64,000 nt of DNA. Source: Druceiella hillmani (lineage: Eukaryota > Arthropoda > Insecta > Lepidoptera > Hepialidae). Under the pieces are notes generated by a model that saw nothing but the letters and a program-made list of their open reading frames with translations, was not told the DNA's origin and did not search any database. Shown in pieces: positions 12,871 to 25,572 of this stretch. Each line of letters opens with the position of its first letter. The first letter of the stretch is position 1. The stretch is from contig JAYKKI010000132.1 of NCBI GenBank assembly GCA_039881145.1, positions 3,297,001 through 3,361,000 of the forward strand, given 5' to 3'. A program made the position numbers and the translations under genes.

Positions 12871-12924
12871 ATATTAACAATTGCCTTCTACGTACAACCT
12901 TACGTAGAAGACAATTGTTAATAT
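12871..12924. repeat. Short hairpin, 24-bp arms
   Basis: Arms 12871-12894 and 12901-12924 differ at one position; the loop is CAACCT. Core word TTCTACGTA / TACGTAGAA. Confidence 0.95.
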
Positions 12925-15900
12925 CTTACGTTCCTTTCATTATTGAATTATCTTTAAACACTAATTTCGATCTTGTATATTACCTTATATAGTTATACTT
13001 TCTCCCACTCTTACTTCTTATCTTTTTATTTGCTTACGAAAGTTTCAATTATTTTTATAACATTTTCACATATTGTCTGCACGTGTATTTGAAAGCTTTA
13101 TTTACATCATTTTCTTAAAATGTGTCTTTCTGTTAACCATGCGGTTAATTGTAAATAATAGTACTAATTATTAATTATATAATGATATTGAAATCATATC
13201 ACGTAATAATTTTCACATTTTCTTCCTTATTCCTTTCATGTTTTAGAGAACTATCCAAAACCTAGATATTTTATCTATATTTTGTTACCTCAGTTTTTCA
13301 TTTATTTGTTTTCAATTACTTTTAAAAATTATTAATTTTTAACATATTACCTAGTTTTATGATTCCATATCTCAAAAGATTAAAAGTTACTTTTACATTA
13401 TCACTCACGTATTAATGTCTATTTATTCTTCAGTCACAGCAGTTATTTCTTCAGAAAGTGTTTGATTTAGAAAATTTAAACTTTTTTATTTCATCATATT
13501 TACAAATTTTATTTAATAATCATTTTTATATTATAGTTTGAAGCAAAACATTTAAATTTACATCTATATAGAACTTTCGAATGTAAATAATTGCTACTTT
13601 GGTTATGCAGAATTTTCGACGCAATAAAATATGCAAGACAAAAAGCTATTTTGTCACATGTCACAGAAATACTTTTATATTGTTATTCATTAAATGAATA
13701 CAAATTAAGTAATTCTTAGATGACACTTCGGCCAAGTTAAAATAAAAAAAATTGAGAAGTGTAAAGTATAAATATAAAGCTTTTTATTTATCGCTTTACT
13801 AATGTTTATAGAAATACACTACTATTGCAACGAAGCGTTTCATTATTATTAAAGAAACAATTTTTTATCAATAAATAATTTATAAATTCTGTGCCATTTC
13901 CACTAACATTAATATTAAGTCCTGACGTTCCAGAGAATTTATTTTAAAATTATAAACGATAAATTACATTTTAATACGTTCACGATTAGGTAACTGAGCA
14001 GAAGAATACCATGAGAAGGTTTAGAATTCTGGTACAAATCGACTTTATATTCTAGTTTTATAAAAGTAGTTGAAAAGGGTTCACAGAAACAAATAAAATG
14101 AATTAGTGAGGTAGTCTTTTTGTAAAAATATAAGATATTAAATTTTTTTTATTTTAATAGCAGGAAGCATGTTTTCGAGCGCGTCTCAATTTACTTTTAC
14201 TATTTGTGTAATTACGATGAGACTAGTTCTTAATGCAAGTAAATACCAAACGATAGCGTTGAGTAGGTGTTTGTATTTATTACGCGCTTCCAAATTCAGT
14301 ATTTGACCATTTAAAACTATACTATACAGGTATGTTAGTTGTTTATCGAACCAATTTGTTCAAAATGGAGGTATAGTGTAAATAAATTCATTTTTAAAAA
14401 ACGTTCAATAAAGAGTAAGAAAAGTCGAATAAAGAGGGGAATATTTATGGATTACAATTCGTGAATTCGGACGTGCGTAAATAATACAAACATTTCACTC
14501 ACCGAGGTCGTATCAAAACTAGTCTCAATGTGACTTCTGACACCACGAGCAACAATGAACTAAGATGCGTTCAAAACCATACACCATTTCAGAGTAAGAA
14601 CCTTCGAGGGAATGTCTTAATGCATATAAACCGAACCTGATTTTTTAAGAAATTTAAAGAGAATTTTTATTTTGAGGTGTCCTTTTCCAACGGGTTGCAG
14701 GGTAATTTAAACGTATAAGATATTCATCCATTTATATCTTACCGCCCACCAAATAGTTGAAGTAAAATTTGAAAAAATATTAAAAATTATGGCATCATAG
14801 CAATAATGAAAGAAAATAACGTATGACATATGTGATATTTTTGAAAAGAGTCTTTTACGCATAATTTGAAAATATTTCTTTGAAATATTAAATTTTCCAT
14901 CAGAATCTCTGGAGTCTTTTGCTAATCTTCCAAAACACTCGGAATAAATCTTATAGATATCTACATGTTAATTTGAAACCAAAACTAAGTTTTATTTTTG
15001 ATTTCAAGTAATTTCAGAAAAAAATTTTTCAAATCAAATTTTCAACGACATATAGGTAAACGTATATTATAACTAATTACGAAATTACCAATGAAAATAT
15101 ACCTTTATGTATACAACTTGTTACTACTAGTTTTTTTATTTGAATTGGGAAATAATATCATATTATTATTGGAATTAAATATAATCATCTTTTGCATTTG
15201 AATGAAAATAAATTCTACTGATTAACAGAAGATTAAATTGATCAATAGTAGATCATTGAGTAAATTCTATTAAATTGCAGATAGCTTTTGCGGCTTCTAT
15301 CTTTAGAAAATAGAGAGCTGAGTCGTCATAACTGGCTAAAATTTTCACATGGTTGACAGTAAAAATGGTATTACAATGAACATATTTCTTCATAAAATAT
15401 GGACCTTAATAAAAATATTTAATGCTTCAAAACTATTCTACTGAAAGGTTTTGTTTCATAGTTGTTATAAACACTATGGAAATTAAATATTTCAGTCAAT
15501 TGTTTACCGTTAGTCTTTAAATTGTCTCAAAGATGATGACAATGGGAGTGGAAATGTTTTGTAATAGGCCGATCATGGAAGTGTTAATCCAAGTGAAATT
15601 AAAAGTGAAAAAATATCATAAAAATTTTTATTGTAGCTTTTTGCCTTATTTCAGCAACTTCTATAATATTCTCATGTAGCAATATTTATAATAATTTCTG
15701 CAAATCAAAGGTTGTCCTATTATAAAGAAAAAAGGAAAATAGTAAAATATATAAAAAGAACAATAATCAGCGATTTCTTTGTAAAGAAAATTTGAGTCTC
15801 TCGAAGAGTATGCAGCCTTGGAAAACCCATGTAATATTTTTTTCGTATATTCATAATTATTCTCATACCGTTAAAAGATTTTCATTTTATATGAAAATTA

Positions 15901-16662
15901 AAGTATAAACATTAACATAAGAAATATATTCAGGTCAGATTAATTAGCATTGCTGGTATTTTTCAGAGGTTATAATTTTTTTAACATAGTATAGAGCAAA
16001 AATGTGTTATATGCATATTTTTGATAGAATAAAACTTCGGATGACCTTATAAATTACGTGATGACGCATGAAGTTTAATAACAACATCAGTAGAAATAAT
16101 GATTTAAAATTAACGTGGTGTAGGTTTTTCGAATAGTTAAGTTCAGCACCCTTGTTTTTTTGGGTTTTTTACTTGCAGGACAAATAAGTAAGAGTTTATT
16201 GATTTACCATTTTGCTAGGCCAATTTTACCAAATATGTATTTTTGATACTACATTTTTTATTATAAGAAAATACTAAAACTCGACATTGCTATTATAAGC
16301 AGATATAAAATTACATACATACACTCATATTTGTTCCTTACACGAAAACTGAAAACAAAACACTTCGACATGGGTAACCTGTTTACGAACTCCACGTGAC
16401 TATTTTAAACTTCAGAGCACACAGTAAATGCGTGACTGAAACGTTACTCGGCTGTCTGGATATCGGATACAAATTATAGTAAATTTAACAAAAATAAAAA
16501 ATAAATGTTGCCAGAAAATAATTTAGGATACAATGTATAGAAAGTGTTTGTGTATATTTCTTTCCAATTAATGAAGAATTCAATAAAGAAGTATCACAGT
16601 ATTTGTTCAAAAATTTCATTGGCTTTCAAAAATCCACGCCTCTTATAGATGTACACTTTATG
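12925..16662. other. AT-rich spacer, nothing recognised
   Basis: No open frame above about 60 codons and no domain or RNA homology that I can see. The region near 14480-14640 is slightly richer in G+C but matched nothing. Confidence 0.5.
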
Positions 16663-16730
16663 CCTATGGAATTTATTTTACTATCATTTTATTACTTATA
16701 ATCAAACAACAATATAATGAATTCCATAGG
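16663..16730. repeat. Inverted repeat, 15-bp arms
   Basis: CCTATGGAATTTATT (16663-16677) and AATGAATTCCATAGG (16716-16730) are complementary with one mismatch, around a 38-nt spacer. Confidence 0.8.
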
Positions 16731-17559
16731 TAGTCAGCTATGACATAGTAGCAGAAGCCCTTTGTTACAAAAAGCTTTTCCGATAAAATTCTATAAAACA
16801 AATTTTAATGCGCTAGCAAAATTATTGCTTAATTGAGTATGTTCATACCCAGTTGCAATTTGTTTTAATTGAGCTATCTTAACTATTCCAAAATCTTGTG
16901 TAATTTATTTAACAGACAAAAATGTAATAAAACCGGCATAATTAAATTTTTATTTTAATGATTTTCAGAGAATATTTAACAAAAGTAATATAAGTAATTT
17001 TATTACTTAAAAAACTACAAAAATATTTAGAAATAGCTCGTCATCGGCTTTTTTATCTGAATGTTACGAAAGTAAAATAAATAGAAATTATAAAATTATT
17101 TTATTCTTATAGTAAATTTAGTAGTTATAATTAACATATGCCATTTATAAATTATGCTAATAGTTTAGTCCTAAAACCGTAGAACTTTATGGCCGGAAAC
17201 GAAATAATTTAAATTGCAAGATTTCATATTTTTCAAACCCGTGGTAGCAAAATTGGAACACGACGTAGTGTGAACTTCTCCTCTATTTTTCCAAAATGTT
17301 ACCTAATTTTATAACACGTATTTGATGCTTTTCAAATTTTACTACATATTTGGAGAGATTTTCATACAAAGTACCGGTTTTAAACTCATGCACATAGATC
17401 TGATTATGCTGGAACTGGAGACCCTACAAGCGTGTGACAGATGGAGATAGACAGCAGATGGATATGACGTAGATATAAAAGTTAAGATATTTTTGCGTTT
17501 TACTGCAGAACCCTTAAAATAATAACAACATAAATGAGATAACTATATAAAAATACTGA

Positions 17560-18060
17560 AACATACTTAACCTTGTGCAATGCTCGTATTAGATCACAAC
17601 TTGAATACGCTTTTATTTTCTGGAATCCACTGTATGCCACTTATTCTAATAGTATCGAAAACATACAAAAAAATGTTTGAAAGCTCTTCAGCATCGTATA
17701 GGTGGCAGTAAATTATCGTATAAAGTATCAATTAATAATTATAAATGTGATGCCCTCTATCACAGACGTTCATTATTAGAGTTGATGATTATGTTCAACA
17801 TCTGTCAAGGTAATTATGACTACCCATCTCTACTGAGTCCGATAAAGATTGGAACTCCCAAACTAACTCGTAGCGATCTCTTATTTCATGTCGATAATGC
17901 ACGAATAAACGCCGGTGTCAGAGCACCACTACGGCGGTGTGCGACTTATAAAATAAAGAGATGTTGACACTTGACATCCTTAGAAGTCCACGCCCCCAGT
18001 TTTGATCAGACGTAAAGAACAGGCTCCGTGATTATGTACAGCAGACGGATCAGTAATGTT
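17560..18060 (+). pseudogene. Non-LTR retrotransposon RT, C-terminal fragment
   Basis: Plus-strand remnant of a second, different LINE-like element. One frame gives ARIRSQLEYAFIFWNPLYAT and SNSIENIQK from 17582, the typical post-palm block. A frameshift near 17672 then leads into an open stretch to 17967 with KALQHRIGGSKLS, RRSLLELMIMFNICQG and TRSDLLFHVDNARINAG..APL, which match the C-terminal region of many arthropod non-LTR elements. The segment is truncated at both ends, and the endonuclease and catalytic palm are absent. A short decayed tail to about 18060 may be 3' end sequence. It has no relation to the 8-9.6 kb copy beyond the superfamily. Confidence 0.85.
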
Positions 18061-19673
18061 ATCACAATTTTATTTCATTCATTGTTTGTCCGACTTAGTT
18101 AAATAGAATGCTTTACACAAATAACTTGTTATCCATAATTATAGCTTTATTTAATTGGTAAGTGAATAACAAATGTTTTTTGTATTAATTTTATGTCTTA
18201 TTCTAAAAAAAATAATGTTTCACTTACTGCAATTAATATTGTCACATTTATGTATTGATGTATTTAATTGGATATATTATAAATGTATTTATTTTGCTTT
18301 GTTCTCTGTGGAAATGTTAGAACACAAATTGATTTCGCATTTAGGGTTCAAAGAATATTTCAAATAGTTTGTGTTTGTTTTTTCCCTTCACAGAAACTAA
18401 AAAAATAATAAAGATCCGAAATGAAACATTATCAAAGATGTAGTGGAATTCTTGATACCAGATAAATAATATTAGGGCCAGAACTGGCATTTTATTTTTA
18501 TCCAGTAGTAGCATATTATCTAAACATCTAGTTAGAAAATCTCGCTGTGACACATTGTATTACATATTACAGACGAGCTTTCAGCGGAACGGAGCAAATA
18601 CTCTCAATATCGCAACGATAAACTCGTGACCTAATAACGGGGATCGTGATTATGGGTGAAATTAATTGCATTGCTCAATTCTAAAGCGTAGCCACAACTT
18701 ATTTGTTCTTATTGTATATTTAGAAGATAACCTACGATTTGTTTAGTATAACATATACTAACCATTCATAAAATCGCAGAATTTAGAAAAGAATATAATG
18801 ATTAGTTTATTGTAAAAGGGATAAACATTTTTAAATAAGAATACATGTAAAAATGATTACATTTGTGCAAGAACATTTCATTAAATACAATTGTAACTAT
18901 TTAATTTAACGCATGATTCCCAAGACCTTCATGAATACTTTATTCATTTTATGTTGTTATACAACATGGCGTATACATTATTTTAATGATCATATAGCGT
19001 ACTAAAAATATTTATAACGGAACGTATTTATCTCTAATTTAGCTAAATTATAAAAACTGGTAAATATGAACCGAACTTGCTTTACGTACACGTAGGTAAG
19101 TACAAATGTTCCTATTAAATACATTACAATCATCTTAATATTCTTGAAATATAATTATTTTCCACCCTATAAATTTGTTGTCTAAAATATATTTCCCAGG
19201 TACGAGAAGAATATTTATAAATTTAAATAAATCTGAGATGAGTAATTGTTCCTATATTTCCCAATAAACATAGGTAAACCTCTATCTGTGGATTCCAAAA
19301 TTATAATTCGTTGTTTCAGGGATAAGTAGAGGGAATATGTTTTTGTGGACATTTTCAGTATTGTTAACAGATTAATCCGATTTAAAATTCAGAAAAAAAG
19401 TAGTTTATAATCTGAATAACTTACGTTAACATACCAAATTAAGCGTGGTATATTTTCACTCAGTTTCAAAATTCTGAGTCAAATATTCTATTTTATTTTT
19501 AATACTGTAAAATATGCAATTTAATAAGATTCATTGCTATGACAAAAACTTTCTACGGCTCACACTTTCTTGAAAAGAAAACAATGGCTATGACAAACTA
19601 ACATGCGGATCCATTACTAATCCCTCAATGATTTTCCCTTTTAAGTCCTGAACCTTAAAAATGATCAACTCTT
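18061..19673. other. AT-rich spacer
   Basis: Contains only A/T-driven short open frames (for example 18173-18367 plus, 18341-18553 minus). No feature recognised. Confidence 0.45.
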
Positions 19674-20041
19674 GTTAACTTCGAACAACAAACAAGTGTT
19701 AATAAAAAATAAATATTTTCGTCACACACGATATACTTTACGACATATACGTATGGCAAGTTAATATAATTTGGTTTAATACTGTTTCCACCCCATTTTC
19801 ACATTATTGGGAAGAGGTCAAAATCGCTTCGCAAACCAACTGGATCGTGATCCTAGGGAAAAGATGAATGTGCGCTTTTTAATTTGATGACCGTTAAATT
19901 GGTTGGGCAGTACTTTGTGGGGAATCGACGTTAGGGGTATTTCAGAATAAGAATTGGAAAAAATTATCTTTTTTGTTATAAAACTTCACCGGGACTGCGT
20001 ATTCCTCGTTTATCACGTTGTTTAACCTCACAGAGTTCAAC
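19674..20041 (-). repeat. Unidentified ~360-bp dispersed repeat, copy 1
   Basis: The reverse complement of this segment aligns end to end with 23809-24160. Best-conserved blocks are ATTAAAAAGCGCACATT, AAAATGGGGTG and ATGTCGTAAAGT. In one frame on the plus strand (opposite to the repeat orientation) both copies read a related peptide (GKDECALFNLMTVKL here). Family unknown; probably an old mobile element. Confidence 0.85.
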
Positions 20042-21049
20042 ATCCTATTCCTATTCAATCAATATTTTTAACTTCGGAGAGTTTAACATTGTTTGCATGT
20101 AAACCAATTACAATATACTTGATTCTTACAATTTTATGATAATTAAAAAAATATCCCATTAATCGAATAAAATACATTAATTTTGTTTTGTATTAATTTT
20201 AAGAGTATTTTTAAATAGATTTCATAATTTTAATTTCAAGAGCGCAACGATCTAACAATGTTCAGATATTACATATGCTCATTTCAATATAATATTTTAG
20301 CACAAATTTTTTAAAAATAATTTTAAACAAATAAATAAGCCGTCTTATATTTATAATTTAGAAGGACTAAAAAAATTACACTAAGTGAAATTCGCATGTT
20401 TGACATTCATATTTGTTCAACGTAACGTAAAGTTCTTTGCGCAATAGATACTATGTCTGCACCATTTTCTCAAATATCTTTATTAAAAATGGATACAAAA
20501 CCGTTAGTTATCCGAGACAGGGAAAGTGTATGGAAACTTTTGTCCATGTATTCTGGAAATCTGTAGTTACTGAAACTTCCGGTGAGTAAGCAAGTATTCC
20601 ATACGTTCCAATAGGCAAATATAATCTCAATGCGGAAGCAAATATATTTATACACACAATCATTCACATACTTTTATTGCATACAATTTGAACTTTTGTA
20701 CCAATTAAACTATTGGAGTATTAAACAATATATCAGATACGAAAATAAAATAAACACATAGTGCTATAATAAAACACAAAGGATCTTCTGTTGTATTAAT
20801 TTATTCTTGAATGAAGATATTGGAACATGTATATTTCTGCTTAATGGCCCAGTAATTAAAACTCCGTTTGTGTTGATTCCTGTAACTGGTTGAATTAGTA
20901 AATAGAAAATAAATCTTGTACTTCACAGATATAAAAATCAAGTATAGTTACAATTATATATTTCTTTATTACTTGAGTATAATTACTAGCTGTCGCGAAA
21001 AGTAAACACGCCGAAAACATGATTAATAGTAAATGTTTCATACAATAAA
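20042..21049. other. AT-rich spacer
   Basis: No recognisable feature. The 65-codon minus frame at 20470-20667 has no motif. Confidence 0.45.
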
Positions 21050-21269
21050 ATCAGCAATATTTTTGTAGTTGTTGTCATGTTCACATAAGCGGAAGAAGAT
21101 CTCATATGGAAAAATGATTGCCAGTGCCTCGAAATGTTGCACTTCTCCAGTCCAGCTTCGATGAGCTGCCGGGAATCGAACCCGGGTCCCGGCGGTGCGC
21201 CGCGTACTCAACGGCCTTATGTCTTGCGATCGATCCAACAAACCACCGTGACGACTTATCAGCAATATT
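21050..21269 (-). mobile_element. tRNA-derived SINE with 12-bp target-site duplication
   Basis: The body (21062-21257, minus strand) is flanked by perfect direct repeats ATCAGCAATATT at 21050-21061 and 21258-21269. Read on the minus strand it starts AAGTCGTCACGGTGG. It has an A-box-like TGGTTTGTTGG (21245 down to 21235) and a perfect B box GGTTCGATTCCC (21182 down to 21171) inside a good T-arm (CCGGG-loop-CCCGG), giving an internal Pol III promoter. The following ~100 nt is tRNA-unrelated and ends in an A-rich ACAACTACAAA. The 3' side cannot close an acceptor stem, so this is a SINE and not a tRNA gene. The body is far more GC-rich than the flanks and the duplication is unmutated, so the insertion is fairly recent. 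Confidence 0.88.
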
Positions 21270-21429
21270 AAGTAACTAATATACATAAATTTAGAGGCAG
21301 TACAATAAATTCGTTATATAATGACGGGAAAATGATTTTTCTACTCGAAATAAAATTATTTACATAATTAAGGAATTTTTATTAAAAATGTTAATATGTA
21401 TTGAATTTTCTTATTAAAATGAAACCATG

Positions 21430-21790
21430 ACCATAGTACCATGTCCATACGATTTGGTATTTCACAAACAAGCCTAATGACTTGACGATTCAAACATTTT
21501 TGGGCAGGTTTCCAAATGTATGCTGCATCGAAGCCTTTGTGAACACAATTTATAATGGTTTTCGAGCGGACGATGTTATCCTGATAGTTAACTATACGCC
21601 CGTTCGCTTGATCTCGTTTGTTTCAGATAATGGTTCGTTAAAATGGAAACATTGCTTGTTTAACGTTTACGCTAAACGCGAAACATGTGTTCGTGTGGTT
21701 CGATACTGATATTGATGAATGTACTTACTGATGCTGATTACTTTCGAATGCCTCCTGTCTCTCGTTCAGCGATGTACCTAGGTACAAATT
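21430..21790 (+). other. Less AT-rich block with a short open frame
   Basis: The 21482-21709 interval is open on the plus strand for 75 codons and has balanced codon composition, unlike its surroundings (CIEAFVNTIYNGFRADDVIL). I do not recognise the peptide. It might be a decayed mobile-element fragment or an exon remnant. Confidence 0.25.
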
Positions 21791-23808
21791 ACCAATCGAT
21801 TAGTAACTTTACGTAAAATACAGAATTCCGAAATAACAAAGAAATATTTTGAAATTGTGGATATAATTTTTCGAAATGAGAATGATAGCGGTTACATTAA
21901 TTAAAATTGTATACGTAAATGTCAAATATTCTCTATGTATTTTAATTTATATTAAACTGGACTTTTCTGGTTTGAGATCCTATCTTATAAATAGTGAATA
22001 TTTTGATACCTACTACTGGGTTTAATTTTTGGTTTAATTTTGTGCACGAAAAACAAACAATTAACTGTATCAGATATTTTGTACAATAGTGTCTAAAACG
22101 CTGGCCTATTTCGCTAAACAAAGAAAAAATGATTTTTTTTATTTTGACTTTTCAGAGATTCATAATATCCTACCAAATGATAACAGAAAAAAAAAATAAA
22201 ACCAGTGTGTGATATACTTTCTAAAGTGCCAATATAAAAAGTACAATATAATTTTGAATTTTACTCTATAATTTCCAACAGAAACATAAAGGAAGTTCAT
22301 ACAAATATTGCAGATAAACAGAGAAGGAAATATAATAATAAATATATTTTGTAAGGTCTGTTTGTTAAGGTTTAACCAAAATAAAATCAAATGGAGGCAC
22401 CCGTTTGATGAATTAATGCAAATAAATTATTAAGTTAATCTAGAAGCAATAAACTATAATAAGTACAATAATATTTGATATAATTTACTTTTCAACAGCC
22501 TGTAATGAAAGCGCAACAATCTATTTGTTGTCACATATATAATGAATGTCTTAGATAACATGTATTTTATTTTTTTGTATTTTATAAAAAAAATTAGCAT
22601 TTACTATATCAAAATAATATTAACATAAATATTAATAATATATCAAAATAATATAAATCATTGAAATTTTTTACCACGCTTATATTTTCATTTCTAATAT
22701 TCCCATTTAAAACTAGCAATGTTTGTCATAGTATTATAATAATATACTTAATACAGAAAAATTTAAAATGCTTTTGTTAAGAAAAATATTCATTCTTTTA
22801 TTTATATTGCATTGTATTCAAAATACTTTTCATAGCATTTTCGTATTTCTTTCAGAGAAAATCTTTAATAAGCAAATAGCTTTAACATTTTGAAAACTTG
22901 ACAGATTTACACAATATTTTTTTAAAAATAATTCATAATATTTTAAATTAAACTTCGCTTATTTCAAAAATTATAAAATATTTGTGTGACACTAAATAAT
23001 GGCTATTTAAAAATATTTAAAATTTTATTACTTTTTTTAAAGACCAAAAAAAATTTTATGTTGTTAATATTATTCATATACGTCTGTATATGCACAAAGT
23101 TGATTACAAAGAAATTATCCATTCTTATTTAAATAGGTTTATTTAATTTCCGAAATGGAATGTTGGATAAACATTTCAGGAAATGTATGTAAAGTTTGTA
23201 AAACAACTCGTTAATTAATTAATATAAACATTTCATATTAACTAACAATTTGTTGTTTCCGTAATATATAACGAACCTTCCACTTGTTAATAAAAATTAT
23301 TACTTGGCTGTATTTTCCCGGTTTAAGGTATTTTGCCTCTTTGAACGTTTGTGACTTTCCTTTTTTAAGAGAAATATTTTAGATAGTGAAGTTCACTAAA
23401 TACCTGCTCCGCTAAAACATCATAATGCCTTGAAAAAATATGAATAATCAAATTTTGAAATGCTCTCATTGTTAATTTAAATTTTTAATCTCTTTTATTC
23501 GGGCGTTCTTCAAAATCAAATTTACAATTAAAATGAGAATTCTATATTTCAGATTAATTCTATAGGTCAAATGTGACATTAGACCATTTTTAGATCGCTC
23601 CACTCCGGAAAATAAATTTTTATATAAATTCTTGTTGAATTCCTAAATAGGTTTTAAAGACGTATTAAAGTATTCACAAAAACCATTTTATTTTATCCAA
23701 ATGATCAGAATATCAAAAAATAATTTATTGCATTCAATTAATAAAGATGCCCCTTAAATTTTTAGGAAATTTCAAGGAATATATTGCAATTGATATCCTA
23801 GCCATGAT
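21791..23808. other. AT-rich spacer
   Basis: Very A/T-rich with poly-T and poly-A tracts. No feature recognised. Confidence 0.5.
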
Positions 23809-24160
23809 GTTAACCTCTGTGACGCTGGTAAGCATAACTTACTGTGAAAAAGGGGTTTCACTAATTTTTTACAAAAAAATGACATTCCCTTTCCACATTC
23901 TGGTTCTAAAGAACCCTCACGCCAACTGACTGACTGAGCGCAAATAATCCCCCAGATCAATTTCCCCGTCATCGAATTAAAAAGCGCACATTTGACTTTT
24001 CCCCAGAGCATGATACTGGTTTTGACCCTTCTACTGTATTATAAAAATGGGGTGAAATTAGCATTAAACTAAATTATTTTTACTTGCTAGATGTCGTAAA
24101 GTTCATTGTTTGAGATTAAAATATCCATTCGTTATTAAAACGTCTTTGCTGTTGGAAGAG
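23809..24160 (+). repeat. Unidentified ~360-bp dispersed repeat, copy 2
   Basis: Inverted partner of 19674-20041. The minus strand is open across most of it (24011 down to 23772), reading KVKCALFNSMTGKLIWG, related to the peptide in copy 1. Whether that frame was ever translated is unclear. Confidence 0.85.
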
Positions 24161-24408
24161 AAGAAGAAGTAATTACATTTAAAATTTCGTGGTTTAAAAG
24201 GTAAGAGATTATGAATTACTGCATCAGTTACATGTAAGAGTGGTTTGATTGTAGTTTCTTCTTTTGTGTTTTATTTTAGTTGTATGCGTATACTGCATTT
24301 TTGCATCTGATACGTTATTTAATTCAACCATAATTTTACCGGTATAAAGTTTCAAATGTGCGTAAAAAAGGCATATTAACAATAGTGTTGCTATATACCT
24401 GAATACGC

Positions 24409-24442
24409 ATACACATACAAACACACACACATACACACACTC
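24409..24442. repeat. (CA)n microsatellite
   Basis: CA/CATA run with few interruptions. It generates two overlapping spurious minus-strand open frames. Confidence 0.95.
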
Positions 24443-25509
24443 CAATTTGTATGTGTGTATTCTTATTAATTTTTTTAAAATTCTTATTACAGTGTTTTAT
24501 GTTAATTGTTATACAATCTAAAATTGCTATGAATCGCAGATACTGCATTTTTTTTCAATAATTCATCCTGTTAAAGGTAGCTAAATTATTTATTATCTTC
24601 ATTATTAACAAACTCTATATTAACTTTAATGACATCAGTACACGAAAACCATCGTTAAAGAGGAAAACGTACTGTCAACAAAAAGCATGAAATATAATTG
24701 AAAAAGGTTCGGATTATTCGTGTATAAAAATATTGTTAAAAATCCAAAAACAAAACTAACCTATTTGGATGATGAAGGAAACATGACTATATTATATCAG
24801 TTTGCATTGGTGAATGATAGATTTATAAATTGTTTTATTTCGGAAGTATTTTTAATTTTGTTGTTTTTTAACGTGTAATATTAACTCATCTTGGGTATAT
24901 TTAAAAACGTTAATTAAAGTCTTCTATTTTTCTTCGTTATAAAGCCTTCACCTTTGTTAATATTACAACCTTTCCTACGTTCCACTAATATGTTTAGACC
25001 TTTTTTACACTACCGTAACTTCTTGAGAGTGCTTAAATATTACGTAATAAATCAAAGCCTTGAGTTTTCTTTGATGTTAGTAGCTAGCTTGTAAGCTGAT
25101 ATTTAGTAAAGGCCGCCATTCCCGTTCCGGCATGTTTTGGGGTCGACTTAAAATAAACATGTGGGCGGGCATCTTAATAAAACCCAGTAGTTTAACCGAA
25201 AATGTACTTGAGCTTCCTTACATTTGGGAAAGGTTTCGGCAATGTGCCGTCTAAATTTAATTTATAATATCTCTCTCTTCTCTCTTCCCTTTCCTTATAT
25301 ATATATATGTAAAGTGTAATCCAAAGCCGACATGATTTTAGTTTATATTTACACAAATCGTTATTTTTTCGGATTTAAATAAGCAAGGCTTTTTCACATT
25401 CTCTCACTTCTTAATGCACTTATGTATATTGGAAATGTTAATATAACTTAATTATTCAATTGTAAATTTATTTCAAATATTTTGCGACCTGCCAAAATAT
25501 CATTTATAG
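24443..25509. other. AT-rich spacer with a GC-richer patch
   Basis: The 25110-25250 patch has more G+C (GGCCGCCATTCCCGTTCCGG) and is followed by a polypyrimidine tract (25268-25297) and a short TA run. No coding frame or RNA recognised. Confidence 0.4.
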
Positions 25510-25572
25510 TAGGATCTAGATTGACATTCTCCTAATATTACTAATATTAGGAGAATGTCAATCTAGATCCTA
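25510..25572. repeat. Perfect palindrome, 31-bp arms, 1-nt centre
   Basis: 25510-25540 and 25542-25572 are exact reverse complements, starting TAGGATCTAGATTGACATTC. The single central base is 25541. This is essentially a cruciform-forming perfect palindrome. Confidence 0.97.

Noticed and set aside
21151..21257. Functional tRNA gene on the minus strand
   Set aside because: The T-arm and B box are good, but the 5' end (GTCACGG) has no complementary acceptor strand after the T-arm, and the unit is embedded in a longer element with its own target duplication.
25110..25311. Promoter or splice region (GC patch, polypyrimidine tract, TA run)
   Set aside because: The arrangement is suggestive of an acceptor tract, but no exon follows on the plus strand.
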